From: Blattamonas nauphoetae
Lineage: Eukaryota > Preaxostyla > Oxymonadida
Direction: 5' to 3'
NCBI GenBank assembly: GCA_033064195.1
Contig: JARBJD010000177.1
Location: 90,235 to 154,234, forward strand
Length of the DNA: 64,000 nt
Part shown: piece by piece, positions 21,901 through 31,929 of the stretch
How the letters are laid out: every line of letters begins with the position of its first letter
Position numbering within the stretch: position 1 is the stretch's first letter
Program-made: the position numbers and the translations under genes
The notes under the pieces: model-generated
The model's database searches: none
Seen by the model: the letters and a program-made list of their open reading frames with translations, nothing else
What the model was told of the DNA's origin: nothing

Positions 21901-24900
21901 GCTTGAACCATTCGCTCTTCTCAAAAACACCATCGAACTTCCACAGGGACGGTTGTTCACAGAAGCCGAGAAGAACGAGTTTGTTGGGAAAGTCGGAACA
22001 AGATCTCCCGAAAGCCTGCTCTTCTTCTGGTTTCCTCACACGATTCAAGAGACCACGCTGTCTGTCGACGGAGTGGGAGAGGATCATGCCAAGTGTGGAC
22101 TCACTCAGCTTCCCTGTGAGACACTGGACAAAGGATTCTCATCTCTCAAGCGAACAGAATCAACACTTCTCGTCGGAGGTTCAACCAGCCTTGCAATGCC
22201 CCATTCGACTTCTTTTGCCAAGCAGACCATCAAATCGAAGAGTGGGATCGCAACAATCACCACAGCCTCGTCTGCCTCTTTCTCTGTTTTGGTCGATCAC
22301 ACACTCTATCTGAACAGTCTCACTTTCCTCTTCGGAGCCGACCAAAGAACAACCTCCTTCCTTTCTGTCTCTTCTGGTTCACTGTCGATCGAGTCGTGTT
22401 CATTTGGATCAGCCGCAACCGCTTCCACTCTGAACGAAGCTCTGTTCAACATCGTCGGAAGCCTGACAATCAGATCCTCCAACTTGACGAGAATCAGCAC
22501 CTCGTCATCGATGGGACTTCTCTCTCTCGATCTGTCTGGATCTCACTCCCTCTCAGTCGTCTCAACTTCCCTCGTCTCGTGCACGACTTCGGCAGCTCCT
22601 CTTGTCTCCCTCACTCTCTCCTCCACCACTGCCCAGACAGATTGGAACTTCGACCTGAGTGGTCTCTCGTTCTCTGCCGCCTCGTCGAATGATGTTCCGA
22701 GTGGGGCTCTGATATTCGTGTCTGGGCCGTTGTTCGAAACACAAATCGTTCCCTCTCGTTTTCCTGCTGTTGATTTGTCGACAGATCCAGAAGCGTTTTG
22801 GGGAAATGACACATCGACAAACGTGTCAGCCTCGCTGCTTGTATATCTGATTGTGGCAGGAGATGTGATTGATGTGGATGGGGAGAATGGGATAGACATT
22901 GCACACTGTGGTCATTTTGGGGTGAGTTGTTCGACGATTGGGAAAGGAATCTCGCGAGCGAATGGAGAGGATGGATCGAAAAAGATCAGAATTGTGGATT
23001 CGACGGATTTGAACGAGTTGATCTCTCCAAACGAACACTCCCTCTCTTTGGTTGGACACTCAACGACTCAGTCGGTAAGCATTCTTGAAGATGGTGGATT
23101 CGATGTCGCTACCAAATCTCTCTCCATCTCCTCCCTCTCTTTCACCACTTCTGTCTCCTCGTTTTCGAAATCGTTGATCTGTGTGAGCATTTCAGGATCT
23201 CTCTCCATCCATTCGTGCTCTTTCACATTCTTCTCTTCTTCATCGTCCGCATCGATCCTCACAGCGTCGATTGCCACCCAGAAATCTGTGACCATCACCG
23301 ACACAACATTCACACACTGCAAGGCGACTGGATCGACTCGCTGTGGAGTTGTTGATGTGACCATGGCTGCTGGAAGTGAGTTCATCTTCACTCACTCTGG
23401 AATTCCGTTCACATCCTGTTCATCACCCTCAGCTGAAGCCAATCACATCTTCATTGCTCACCCAACTCTGACAAAGAAAGTGATTGAATCGTGTCTCTGC
23501 TTCACTTGGGATCAGACATCGCGAACTTCGAAAGATTTGATGGGAAAGGATGGAGACCATCTGATTCCGATTTCACTTGCTCTCTTCTTCCTCCCACTCC
23601 CACAACAAGTGTTCGTCAATGCTGAATGGTGTGATGTGTCTGTGTGTGGCTTCGAAGAGTATCCTTCTGCCTCCCTCTCCGCTCTTCACTCCAGATTCGC
23701 GAACATCCCCGACACAACCATCACACTCCAAACATCTCTGACACGCTCAGCTGAACTGACATTCTCAGAACCGATGTCGATGGTTGGAGGGAACAACGAG
23801 ATGAGAATCTCCGAACTGTCACTCTCTCCGACAGAGTGTGGTCTCTTCACAACAACTGCCGATGTTTCATTCACAGCCCTGTTCGTCACTGTCCCATCGA
23901 ACTTCAAACACACATCGTTGATGGACTGCCAATCAGGCTCGTTGACAGTGTTGAACTGTTCGTTCAGCCAAGCATCATCCACACGAATCCCAACCGTTCT
24001 GATCGAAGTCCATTCGGACGCCAGTCTGTCCATCTCCAAATCGTTCTTCACTTCGATCACCTCATCGCATCCAAAAGCAAGTGTGATATCGGCTATTCTG
24101 AGCGAGAACGGCTCTCTGCATGTGGACAATAACACATTCTCGTTGTGCTCTTGTTCAGGGGAAGCCCATTCGATCTTCATGTCACTTGATAACTCAAGCG
24201 AGGTTCACATGAACAGCTTCGATTATTCGCTGACCAGTCTCGTCTTCACTTCACCCTCATCGAACGCGGAGTCGACACCGTCGATTGATGTGTTGGTTGT
24301 TGGACACCATCTGGACAGAACTGTCACACTGAATCGCTGGGAAGGCAGCTTCAGTCGAGAGAAAGGAGAATCAGTTTGGGGAGACGACAAGACGACCGGA
24401 ATGAACACATCGCTGCTTCCCTACTTGGTTTCTATTACAGAGGAAGTGGAAGTTGACTGGAAAGGGTTTGATTTTGAGAAATGTGGTCATTTCTATCTTT
24501 TCTGTTCTTCGCTTGAACATGGGGTGGCTCGGATGGAAGAAGCAGATCTGAACAGGATTAAAGTTATGGAGAAGATTGAAGTGTCATCGACGATTGGGAT
24601 GAAAGGGGATAATTGTGTGGTTGGGGCTTCGATTGGATCAATTCTCTGTTTCTCGAAGGATGGTCAGTTCGAGAACTCTGCCAAAGAATCCGTTGATTCA
24701 TCGTTGTCTTTCTTGTCTCTCGTGATCACGATCGAACGACTTGAACGAACAACTCCTCTCTTCGCCTCCACATCTGGCTCGCTCTCGTTCACATCCTGCT
24801 CGTTCATCGGCACTCAGTCTCCCACCATCTCCTTCCCTTTGATTCTGATCAGAAAAGGTGAATTGGAACTGTCAGAAATCGAAGTCACTGACATCACACT

Positions 24901-27730
24901 TGAGTCGGATGCACTGATCATGTCAGAAGGATCAGTTTCAATCTCAAAGAGCAACTTCACGTCGATCAATCGTGTGACCGGGTTGGGATGTGTGTTGGAA
25001 AGCGAATCAGAAAAAGAAGTGAGAGTTGTGAACTCTTCGTTCAACTTGTGCACATCAGGGAACACTCAAACGTGGATTCTTCTTCATCAGGCGAATGAGA
25101 AGACGTTGAAAGTGGAGAACTGGGAAGGAACACTGGATCGATTCTCTCCTCGTCCGAGTGTGCTCGTGGTCGGCCCATCCGACTCTGACCCAATCTCGTC
25201 ATCTTCAACCGATCAGTCTGAACCGTATTCTCTTCTGTACGAGTTCTATCCTCGAGTGTCTGGGGAGATTGTGGTGAGTGTTGGCGAGATGAACGAAGAC
25301 CATCGATTGTGTGGGAGTTGGGAGCTCCCTTGTCTGACAGTTGACGAGTCAGTTTGGAAGACAGGAGTTCGGAAAGTTGAGATTTTTGGGTCGAGCTCGA
25401 TGAAATCGTTGATGAAGATGGATGGAGACTTGCTTTGGATTGTTGGGCACAAAAAGAAAGGGATTTTGAAGATGATTGGATCGAGTCAGATTGTGAACAA
25501 CCTGTTCGATGATCCCGACACTCTCCTTCTCTCGTTCGTCACTGTTGATCTCTCTGACTCCACACTCTCGTCGTCTGACACACTGATTTTGAACGAGAAT
25601 GGGGAAGTTTCAGTTGACTCGTCGACCATCTTGTCGAAGAATGAGATCTCGTTCAGTCTGATTCGACTGACTGGAGGAGAAGCGTCAGTGACAAATCTGA
25701 CGCTCTCGGATCTGACATTCTCGTCGCTCCTGTTCGACTTCTCATCTTCTGATCTTTGTTCGTTCTCTGATGTGATTGTTTCGGACACGAGAATGCCATC
25801 ATTTCTGACAGTTTCTGACACGAAACGACTTGATCTGAAATCATTCTCCTTCGAAGGATCATCACCGAAGATGTCGTCTGAGGTTTCTGAGAAGAACGAG
25901 GGAGATGATGAAGAAGGAACGGATGTTTGTGAATGGACAGATGCTCTGATCACTCTTGTGAACACAACAACGATGATGGAGATTGTGAAAGTGTCGCATG
26001 CTGAATCAGGAGGGATTTGGATGGATGGAGGATCGTTGAAAGTGGAGGGAGGGATCTTCCACGACAACTTTGTGTCGAACTCGTCGTTCCCTTCAGTTCG
26101 TCGAAACATTCATTGCTCGAATGGTGAACTGAACATTGAGAGCTTGAATGGAGGAGATGGAGGAACTGAACTGTCAAAATCAGCGTGGATCAGTGTTGGA
26201 GAAGGGTGTCACATATCGTCTTCAGTTGTCGATGTCCGCTCTCCTCTCTTCATCGCATCACTGAATGGATCGAAGAGCAAGGTCTCGAAGAACTCGAAAA
26301 GGAAGACTTTCACAGCAGAACTTGTTGGCTCGCTTCTGATTCCCTGTGGTTTGTGGGTTGAAGTGTTTGAATGGAATGAGAAGACGAAGAGAGAAACAGG
26401 AAAGGTGGAAATTGACATGTCGAAAGCATCAATCGAGAGATGGAATGAAACAAGGCTGACACTGACATTGAGCGAAGACACTCTTCGGAAGTCGCTGGAT
26501 GCTGAACAAGAATGGCGACTTCGAGTGATGTGTGGGTCTGGAGTTGGTGGAGAAGATTGGGTTCGAGTGAAGATGAGTGTTGTTGCAGAGCGAAAGGCGC
26601 AAGCAGTGGAGAGTCTGAAATGGGTGATTCCAGTGGCAGCTGGGATCATGGCAGCCATTATTGTGATTCTGATTGTGATTGTGTGCTGTCGTCGAAAGAT
26701 GAAGACGAAATCAACAGAAAAGGAAGAATTGATGGCTCACCAAGAATTGGACTGTGTGGACGAGAAGATGTTTGTGGACGAGTCGGTGAACATCATGGGA
26801 GACCGAGAAGGAAACCATCTCCGACCGACGACTCTGCACGGAACACACGACGACACTGATGGGATTGATGGGGCGACAACAGAGAAAGAACAGAATGAGA
26901 AAGAAGAGGAACGAGATGACGATCCGTTGAAGTCAGCACAGTTTCTGTGTGAAGCGGTGAAATGTGGAGACCATTTTGATGTTTGTATTGTTGACAAGCG
27001 ACAGACACTTCACGATCGAATCCACAAACCAAAACAAGATGCACGTCCTCTTGGTCGGTTCAATGTTGAGTCCCAGATTGTGGAAGGACTGAAACAGTTA
27101 GACAGGGATGCGAGGTTTCGATGGCTTCTGGGTCGACTGAATCCGCAATGGATCCTGATTGACAAAAACGATCAGGTTTTTCTGAAAGTCGAGTCGGAAG
27201 ATCCTGTTCCTCCTGACAAAGCAATCCCTCTGGAGACCGAAACGAATGAGGACGCGACCGCACACGAACAGGCTCCAATGATCGGGCAGACGATGCGAAG
27301 ACAAGTTTTGAACGAGAATCTTCAGCGATGGATTGCGCCTGAGCTGGGAGAGGAAGAGGGAAGAGGAAGGAAGGAGGAAGTGGAAGCGAAAGAGACGAAA
27401 GAGGCGAACTTGGTGGCAGCGTCGGTTTTTAGCTTGGGCCTTGTCCTGTATGAGATTGAGACAGAAATGGTTCCGTTTGGAGAGATTGATGGAGTGAATG
27501 CGCATCGTCAACTGGGAACAGGAGCAAGGCCGAAAATGGAGAACATCCCAGATGAAATGAAAGAACTGATCTCGTCTTGTCTGAATGTGAATGCGTTGGA
27601 ACGACCATCGCTGGACACGATCTCAGAGAAGCTGATTTTGATTGGGAAGAACACATCGCAACTGACGAGCGAAGAAGCGCATTCGATGATGGAAGAGCGG
27701 AAGAAACGGCAATTCGTAGCAGCGACATGA
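18911..27730 (+). pseudogene. Giant surface pseudokinase gene 1, second copy, 5'-truncated
   Basis: One frame of about 2,940 codons aligns end to end with gene 1 from its residue ~770 to the stop, with the same TGA. It lacks the signal peptide and the N-terminal ~770 residues, and no start codon with a signal sequence is visible at the junction with the inverted fragment upstream. One in-frame TAG at 20195-20197 replaces the second AAT of GNNAAEG in gene 1; the frame then continues without another stop to 27730. Membrane helix is at about 26621-26689 and the pseudokinase tail follows, with the same missing catalytic residues (RLNPQWILID). Such long preservation after truncation suggests either a recent duplication or expression from an internal start such as one after 20285. 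Confidence 0.87.
20285..27730 (+). CDS. Uninterrupted open frame of gene 1 copy 2 after the TAG
   Basis: 2,481 codons open without interruption; the first codon is TTG-like and not a convincing start. It carries the same cysteine-motif modules as gene 1 (NCKWTGTHCATL, HPKCGSNRLRCSSL, KCGLTQLPCETL, HCGHFGVSCSTI, KCGHFYLFCSSL, LCGSWELPCLTV). One of the motifs has lost its second cysteine here (VCGFEEYPSASL versus VCGFEEYPCASL in gene 1), a substitution that would be expected to break a disulfide if the motif forms one. Without a signal peptide it would not be secreted. Confidence 0.7.
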   Translation: MSNEYRVVIEGRNKPAEMELIHFFLPSPTISVNGSRQLPLGGYSGTDDDNCKWTGTHCATLKHGVSHLKQKYQNDTHFPQTIMFVWNMTYTEKDILVSDQDITVKGTTAAKKAEADVLRSIVDVDSSIAEGASLFTIKEEARLAVNNLDIRPIAKAVLFCLEDDGDSLELNDVAVICSLSESFRHALLKSTRQPIRIVDCTFNQTKDSTGRAILSAPLISFSSDTSSLFMSSNTFSSFSVTNHALVEIRSEHPTSILSTSFSDCVRTDPDQAKLILVTSSSLSSILSGTLWKSSFSPDQPLLDFVGRDSSLTSNEKWFETSLMFHLLAPTVKIVAGETGKNEQSDHPKCGSNRLRCSSLESAVTSALSRTLLDSIEVAGTTTLSSSLVISSSTSISSPSTKQIVVQSEVGSITMNGASQTLSFDSLLFQLNSSSAVPTFFIVSAGMLSLTSCDIGTDTLIQLNDQTISLVHVSNDASLKLDCVCFKNLQFTHPSLGTVIHLSLSSTFSSTTGTLFDEITSNGTGSLIFVETSDLDSTSKLEPFALLKNTIELPQGRLFTEAEKNEFVGKVGTRSPESLLFFWFPHTIQETTLSVDGVGEDHAKCGLTQLPCETLDKGFSSLKRTESTLLVGGSTSLAMPHSTSFAKQTIKSKSGIATITTASSASFSVLVDHTLYLNSLTFLFGADQRTTSFLSVSSGSLSIESCSFGSAATASTLNEALFNIVGSLTIRSSNLTRISTSSSMGLLSLDLSGSHSLSVVSTSLVSCTTSAAPLVSLTLSSTTAQTDWNFDLSGLSFSAASSNDVPSGALIFVSGPLFETQIVPSRFPAVDLSTDPEAFWGNDTSTNVSASLLVYLIVAGDVIDVDGENGIDIAHCGHFGVSCSTIGKGISRANGEDGSKKIRIVDSTDLNELISPNEHSLSLVGHSTTQSVSILEDGGFDVATKSLSISSLSFTTSVSSFSKSLICVSISGSLSIHSCSFTFFSSSSSASILTASIATQKSVTITDTTFTHCKATGSTRCGVVDVTMAAGSEFIFTHSGIPFTSCSSPSAEANHIFIAHPTLTKKVIESCLCFTWDQTSRTSKDLMGKDGDHLIPISLALFFLPLPQQVFVNAEWCDVSVCGFEEYPSASLSALHSRFANIPDTTITLQTSLTRSAELTFSEPMSMVGGNNEMRISELSLSPTECGLFTTTADVSFTALFVTVPSNFKHTSLMDCQSGSLTVLNCSFSQASSTRIPTVLIEVHSDASLSISKSFFTSITSSHPKASVISAILSENGSLHVDNNTFSLCSCSGEAHSIFMSLDNSSEVHMNSFDYSLTSLVFTSPSSNAESTPSIDVLVVGHHLDRTVTLNRWEGSFSREKGESVWGDDKTTGMNTSLLPYLVSITEEVEVDWKGFDFEKCGHFYLFCSSLEHGVARMEEADLNRIKVMEKIEVSSTIGMKGDNCVVGASIGSILCFSKDGQFENSAKESVDSSLSFLSLVITIERLERTTPLFASTSGSLSFTSCSFIGTQSPTISFPLILIRKGELELSEIEVTDITLESDALIMSEGSVSISKSNFTSINRVTGLGCVLESESEKEVRVVNSSFNLCTSGNTQTWILLHQANEKTLKVENWEGTLDRFSPRPSVLVVGPSDSDPISSSSTDQSEPYSLLYEFYPRVSGEIVVSVGEMNEDHRLCGSWELPCLTVDESVWKTGVRKVEIFGSSSMKSLMKMDGDLLWIVGHKKKGILKMIGSSQIVNNLFDDPDTLLLSFVTVDLSDSTLSSSDTLILNENGEVSVDSSTILSKNEISFSLIRLTGGEASVTNLTLSDLTFSSLLFDFSSSDLCSFSDVIVSDTRMPSFLTVSDTKRLDLKSFSFEGSSPKMSSEVSEKNEGDDEEGTDVCEWTDALITLVNTTTMMEIVKVSHAESGGIWMDGGSLKVEGGIFHDNFVSNSSFPSVRRNIHCSNGELNIESLNGGDGGTELSKSAWISVGEGCHISSSVVDVRSPLFIASLNGSKSKVSKNSKRKTFTAELVGSLLIPCGLWVEVFEWNEKTKRETGKVEIDMSKASIERWNETRLTLTLSEDTLRKSLDAEQEWRLRVMCGSGVGGEDWVRVKMSVVAERKAQAVESLKWVIPVAAGIMAAIIVILIVIVCCRRKMKTKSTEKEELMAHQELDCVDEKMFVDESVNIMGDREGNHLRPTTLHGTHDDTDGIDGATTEKEQNEKEEERDDDPLKSAQFLCEAVKCGDHFDVCIVDKRQTLHDRIHKPKQDARPLGRFNVESQIVEGLKQLDRDARFRWLLGRLNPQWILIDKNDQVFLKVESEDPVPPDKAIPLETETNEDATAHEQAPMIGQTMRRQVLNENLQRWIAPELGEEEGRGRKEEVEAKETKEANLVAASVFSLGLVLYEIETEMVPFGEIDGVNAHRQLGTGARPKMENIPDEMKELISSCLNVNALERPSLDTISEKLILIGKNTSQLTSEEAHSMMEERKKRQFVAAT

Positions 27731-28062
27731 CCTGTCTCTGAGCGAGCTGTATGACTCGTTTTCCTCTCTTTCTCTCATCGCACACTTCTCTTTTTTTGAT
27801 TTGCATGACGTACGCCACATCAGCCTTTCTCTGATGTCTCCTCCATATGCTTTTGTTCATCTTTGATCCTTTCGTATCCATTGTTGTAACGTTTAGCGTT
27901 CAAACGCGGTTTTCTCGCTTTTGCATTTGATTCACTCTTTAATGTTCAATACCATAGATTTTTTGTTCACTTCGAAGGCAATCAATCAATCTTTCAGAAT
28001 TGTTGAAACAAGGCATGATAAATCGCTAAACCATTCATGTTGAACCTCAAAATTCAACTGAA

Positions 28063-29015
28063 ATGCTGCAATCCAGTCCAGACTGCGACCACTTTATTGT
28101 GCCAGACGAAAAGACGACTTTCGCTGCCTATAAAACACAGTTCCACTTATTCATCAACTCAATATCCTCTAAATCCACTCTGTCACCCTCTGAGATCGCA
28201 TATGCTGTTTCATGTTTGAATCACATGAACCACATCACGACCGACGAACTCGTTTTCGATGTCTTTCCATCAGCGGAAGCAGAGAACAATGGACTCTTCA
28301 CGATGATTAAATGATGCTTTCATTTGGGAGTCTCGAAATTGGGAGGGCATCGACAGTTATTCTGTCGAGACTTGGAGGCTCATCAGTTCTGAACATGTTT
28401 CTCGTTCTCCAATCGGGAATCACATCTGATATCATGATCGCATCATCGCCCCACATGGTGGATCTTTCGAACACAAGATTCCACACTGATATTTTGCGTT
28501 CGCTTCACTATTTCGTTGAATTCGCGAACGACTCTTATCTTTCGTCTCTTCCCATCCCATCAAACGACCCTCGAACCTGGATGCACAATGCCGCATTTTC
28601 AACAGTGTTGGTCCCATCACAGACATATTTGTTGCGGATATCGCAGTCGTGTTGGAAAGGACACCTTCACGACGACTGTCGGACCTGGCTTTCTTTTTGG
28701 ATCGGGGATATCCTTAAATTGTGTGGATATCATGACCGTTGTGCTGATTTTGTGAAATCAATGCACCTGGCTTTCACAGTCTCGTGCCTGCTCACGAACC
28801 AAACAACCTCCCTCCAAATGGACAGCACGCACTCGTTTTTGCTGAATGTGCACAAATATTGGAAAGCGGGGACCAGTACATCGCAACGGAAGGGTCGTGA
28901 ATTGTTTTGTGACCTTATTGAAGAAGGAGTGGAGGATCAACTGAATCAGACCGCCCAGAGCCTGTCAAGTCGTTCTTCTCGTCACATCCTGCGTCAACTT
29001 GGGGTCAATATTTGA
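28063..29015 (+). CDS. Small ARM/HEAT-type protein, possibly frame-broken
   Basis: The first open stretch, 28063-28314, starts at ATG (MLQSSPDCDHFIVPDEKTTF) and reads PSEIAYAVSCLNHMNHITTD. The second, 28311-29015, begins with MMLSFGSLEIGRASTVILSR and ends RHILRQLGVNI with TGA. Together they look like one helical-repeat protein of about 315 residues with a frame change near 28310. The SPDC start and general character resemble a large family of short ARM-like proteins that I associate with oxymonads; function unknown. The second part exists again, inverted, at 18291-18909. If the frame change is real, the product is split or dead; a sequencing error is also possible. Confidence 0.6.
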
Positions 29016-29770
29016 TTTATTTGCTCGTATCGAACACTAATTCTCAGTTCATGTTCGTCCACTTCTTGAAATGTCCCCTTAATATCATTTCTTCTTCTGA
29101 AATCGCCGTTAAGCTTGAATAAAGATGGTTGAGTATGCATCATGTTCAGAATGGGAAGGGTTTTACGAGTGAGCTCTTTCATGTATCTTCGCAATCGTGA
29201 GTCTGCGTTGAGTATTGGCTCGAGATGTGGGAAGTGAGCTAAGCCATCTTTCGAGACATGTGGGTCGATATCCAGGAGTTCTTCATTGATTCGTCGTAAA
29301 ACGAAATCCCCTCCCAACTCCACAACGGCTCAGCATCCGATTTGTCATTGATTGTCTCTGTCTCTGGCAATGTGTTCCCGGCCTTCCTCAGAAACACTTG
29401 TTCAAATAACAACGATTCCGCAGAAAAGCCGTGTAGTATAACGAGAGCGTTTGAGAAGAAGGGCTGTTTTTCGGGTGGAGACAAGACCTGTCTACTTCAT
29501 CCAAAGCAATAAGCAAACCGGATCGACGGTTTTTGCAAGAATGTCGTGCAGAAAATCCTCAAAAGCATTCAAACTGTCGGGACGAGATAATCGTGTTGAA
29601 CGTGAGGTTCTTTTCCAGCAAAAAAAGGGATCAATGATGCTTTCGAATTGGAGTTGTCGATTCGACGACTCGTGTGGGTTCATCACAGCCTGTGATGAAT
29701 TGATTTTGAAGGTCACTCCGATTGTGAACCTGGTGGGTGTTTCACATGGAATGTGAAACGGTTTCACCAA
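28994..29770 (-). pseudogene. Decayed gene fragment with AAA+-like Walker B motif
   Basis: Minus-strand protein-like stretches lie in three frames: IPCETPTRFTIGVTFKINSS and RPDSLNAFEDFLHDILAKT, then GLLIALDEVD with FSNALVILHGFSAESLLFEQ, then GDFVLRRINEELLDIDPHVS and KDGLAHFPHLEPILNADSRL. LLIALDEVD has the shape of an AAA+ ATPase Walker B box, as in Orc/Cdc6-type proteins. No Walker A motif is visible upstream, so the fragment is 5'-truncated. Its 3' end overlaps the end of the ARM-type gene on the other strand, and the last ~110 bases are duplicated at 18291-18400. Assignment beyond AAA+-like is not justified. Confidence 0.35.
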
Positions 29771-29834
29771 TACAGCGAAACCAGGCTTCTGAGTCTCAGA
29801 AGTTGGGTGGTGAAAGTGAGGCCCTCACTTTCAC
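29741..29834. repeat. Cluster of four short perfect hairpins
   Basis: Within 94 bases there are TTTCACAT-GGA-ATGTGAAA (29741-29759), GGTTTC...GAAACC (29761-29783), CTTCTGAG-T-CTCAGAAG (29787-29803) and TGAAAGTGAG-GCC-CTCACTTTCA (29812-29834). Stems are 6 to 10 bp and perfect. The surrounding 29835-30216 holds no gene besides the upstream region of the next CDS. Function unknown; a transcript structure, a transposon end or a recombination site are all possible. Confidence 0.6.
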
Positions 29835-30216
29835 AGTTTCATCGACATCCTTGACCCCACCTCATCATATCCATCGATTCGGTTATAGTGGAAAACTGAG
29901 TCGAACTGACAATCAATGGGCATGATCATATCTCCTCGATACTCGAGCCGTCTCCTTGGTCTCTTTTCACATTCATTCTAATATTTGTTTCCATTGCAGT
30001 GAGATATTATAAGTATGTTCCTGATAACATCTGTCTCGGGGATTTTGGCTTGAAAACGAGCTTCGTTCTTAATGGTTCAATGAATTCAAACAGCACCATT
30101 CTAACTTGTGTCTCGTTTTGTTATTTCCTCTCTACTTTCTCAGTATCATCTTCACTTTTCGATTCTTGCCGTTCTCCTTCTCCTTTTCCAGGTTTTCTCT
30201 CTCTATCTCGGAACCA

Positions 30217-31929
30217 ATGAACACTAGATTGATCTTAACTCCCCTCCAATCATCAATATGCAACTTGGAACCAATTTGCAATGTTGAGACAGTCTCACCG
30301 GACGCGGTTGAGGAACCTAAATCGCTGGAATATCCAACCTTCCTCGCCATTGACATCGGACATTCTCGTACATCTGATGACGATATTCACAGCTTCTTGC
30401 AGTCACTCGCAATATATACGCAAGACACACAACATTTCGCACCTCATGTCATCGATCGAATCATCACAATCCTGAACCATCTCCAACTCAGGATTCAATC
30501 ATCCACTCGCTCGCAATACCAACCTATCTTCCTATTTCCATGTTTGGACTGGGTTTACTATAATTACCGCTTTAATACCTGGCCTTGGCATATTCTTTTA
30601 TCCGCCCACAACTCTCGCCTCTCTGTCGCTATCCTTGACGTTTTTCGGGAGGAAACTTCCCATGTCTCAACCGAATCAATTATGAATACATTAAGAACTA
30701 ACTTTATTCCTTCATTTCTCTCCGCATTGGGGGAAGAATCACTTCTCTCACTTCCTCTCTCAGATCCTCTCCACGAAGCTCTCTTTGCCTTTCTGGCACA
30801 CTTAATCGATATTTTGAAACGATACTCACCCTTTGATTATTCTATATCATCTGAAGATCTCACCTCACGACTCAATTTTTTCCTGCTCGACCCACTCCAT
30901 TCTTTCCTCATTCGGTATCTCGAATCTCCAACTTCCATCCCAGATGATATGGATCACAGCTTTCGACATTCTCGTACCATCGAATTTAGTGTATTCTATC
31001 ATGAAATACCGCCCAACAACCACAATTTCGCCATTCTCAATTTTTTCCGTCAATGTGCGAGTATGCGACAAGGACAGAACAAACTTGCACCTTTCTTGAG
31101 GGAATTGATGAAGAAAGTGTGGGAAGAGAGGAGGAAGGAGGGTTTGGTGGAAGACGTGCCTATTCCACTGTTCATTTCCACTCCTCTCCGCAACGGCATG
31201 ACACCTCCTGAAATGGTTCCACTTTTGGACTCAGCGAGTGCCTTACTTGCTTCGGCTCATCCTCTTTCCCACTCTGACGCTGTCGCCGTTACTCTCTTTC
31301 TGACATCCTTGGACAACTACATTTCCTTTAAAACGAAAAAGGGCAGAAACGCATTCAATTCCGCATTTTTCAAATCGCTATCGTCCTGCCCTCCCTTTGC
31401 CACAAGTTTTGCCACACTGATGCTCCTCTCCTTGACATGTTCTCATCTCGAACTTCGGGAGGAAAGGAGAAGTTTCTGGACTGATTACGTCTTCTCAGAA
31501 CGAGCAAATGTGCAACCCGTCTCCAACAGCGGATTCTTCACCGTTCTCGCCGAGACTTTTCAGACACTTCGGACTGGTTGGTCTGATGACAACATTCACA
31601 GCATTCACTGTTTTTTCACTGACATCATCAAATTGATTGTGGAAAGGATATCTCCATGGAAATCCACTCTCGAAACAGCTTCAGACGTCGAACAATTCAG
31701 ATATACTCAACACATCACTGTGAACAATGTTTTTGTGCCACTTCGCCCCTCTCTCCTCCATTGTGCCAGAACGAACGCTGGGATTGCTCCCCATCTCGAC
31801 TTTCTTTCCTGGCAAGACGTCAACCACCCCGAAACAGTTCCATTCTTCGAGGGAATGTGGGAGGAAGTACGTCAGGAGCAGGGTGTTCCATTTTGCGGGC
31901 GACATTCGAAAATAGAGTTCAAAAATTGA
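30217..31929 (+). CDS. Hypothetical alpha-helical (HEAT-like) protein
   Basis: 570 residues from the ATG giving MNTRLILTPLQSSICNLEPI; the open frame extends 37 codons upstream but that part is a Phe/Ser-rich stretch that looks like non-coding T/C-rich sequence. The protein is leucine-rich and helical, with pieces such as SRLNFFLLDPLHSFLIRYLE, FLRELMKKVWEERRKEGLVE and SLLHCARTNAGIAPHLDFLS resembling HEAT/ARM helices. No signal peptide, membrane helix or catalytic motif is seen. It ends in TGA. The gene stands alone on the plus strand between relics and a MITE. I do not recognise a specific family; cytoplasmic scaffold is a guess. Confidence 0.75.
   Translation: MNTRLILTPLQSSICNLEPICNVETVSPDAVEEPKSLEYPTFLAIDIGHSRTSDDDIHSFLQSLAIYTQDTQHFAPHVIDRIITILNHLQLRIQSSTRSQYQPIFLFPCLDWVYYNYRFNTWPWHILLSAHNSRLSVAILDVFREETSHVSTESIMNTLRTNFIPSFLSALGEESLLSLPLSDPLHEALFAFLAHLIDILKRYSPFDYSISSEDLTSRLNFFLLDPLHSFLIRYLESPTSIPDDMDHSFRHSRTIEFSVFYHEIPPNNHNFAILNFFRQCASMRQGQNKLAPFLRELMKKVWEERRKEGLVEDVPIPLFISTPLRNGMTPPEMVPLLDSASALLASAHPLSHSDAVAVTLFLTSLDNYISFKTKKGRNAFNSAFFKSLSSCPPFATSFATLMLLSLTCSHLELREERRSFWTDYVFSERANVQPVSNSGFFTVLAETFQTLRTGWSDDNIHSIHCFFTDIIKLIVERISPWKSTLETASDVEQFRYTQHITVNNVFVPLRPSLLHCARTNAGIAPHLDFLSWQDVNHPETVPFFEGMWEEVRQEQGVPFCGRHSKIEFKN

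Larger units (their letters stand above)
18911..27965. repeat. Arm B of large inverted duplication
   Basis: Plus-strand copy of the gene 1 region and its 3' flank, matching 1025-13068 in reverse. It lacks the 1.0-kb and 2.0-kb elements and so preserves both empty insertion sites. The left boundary at about 18911 is a junction with the inverted ARM-type fragment; the right boundary is near 27965. Confidence 0.92.
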
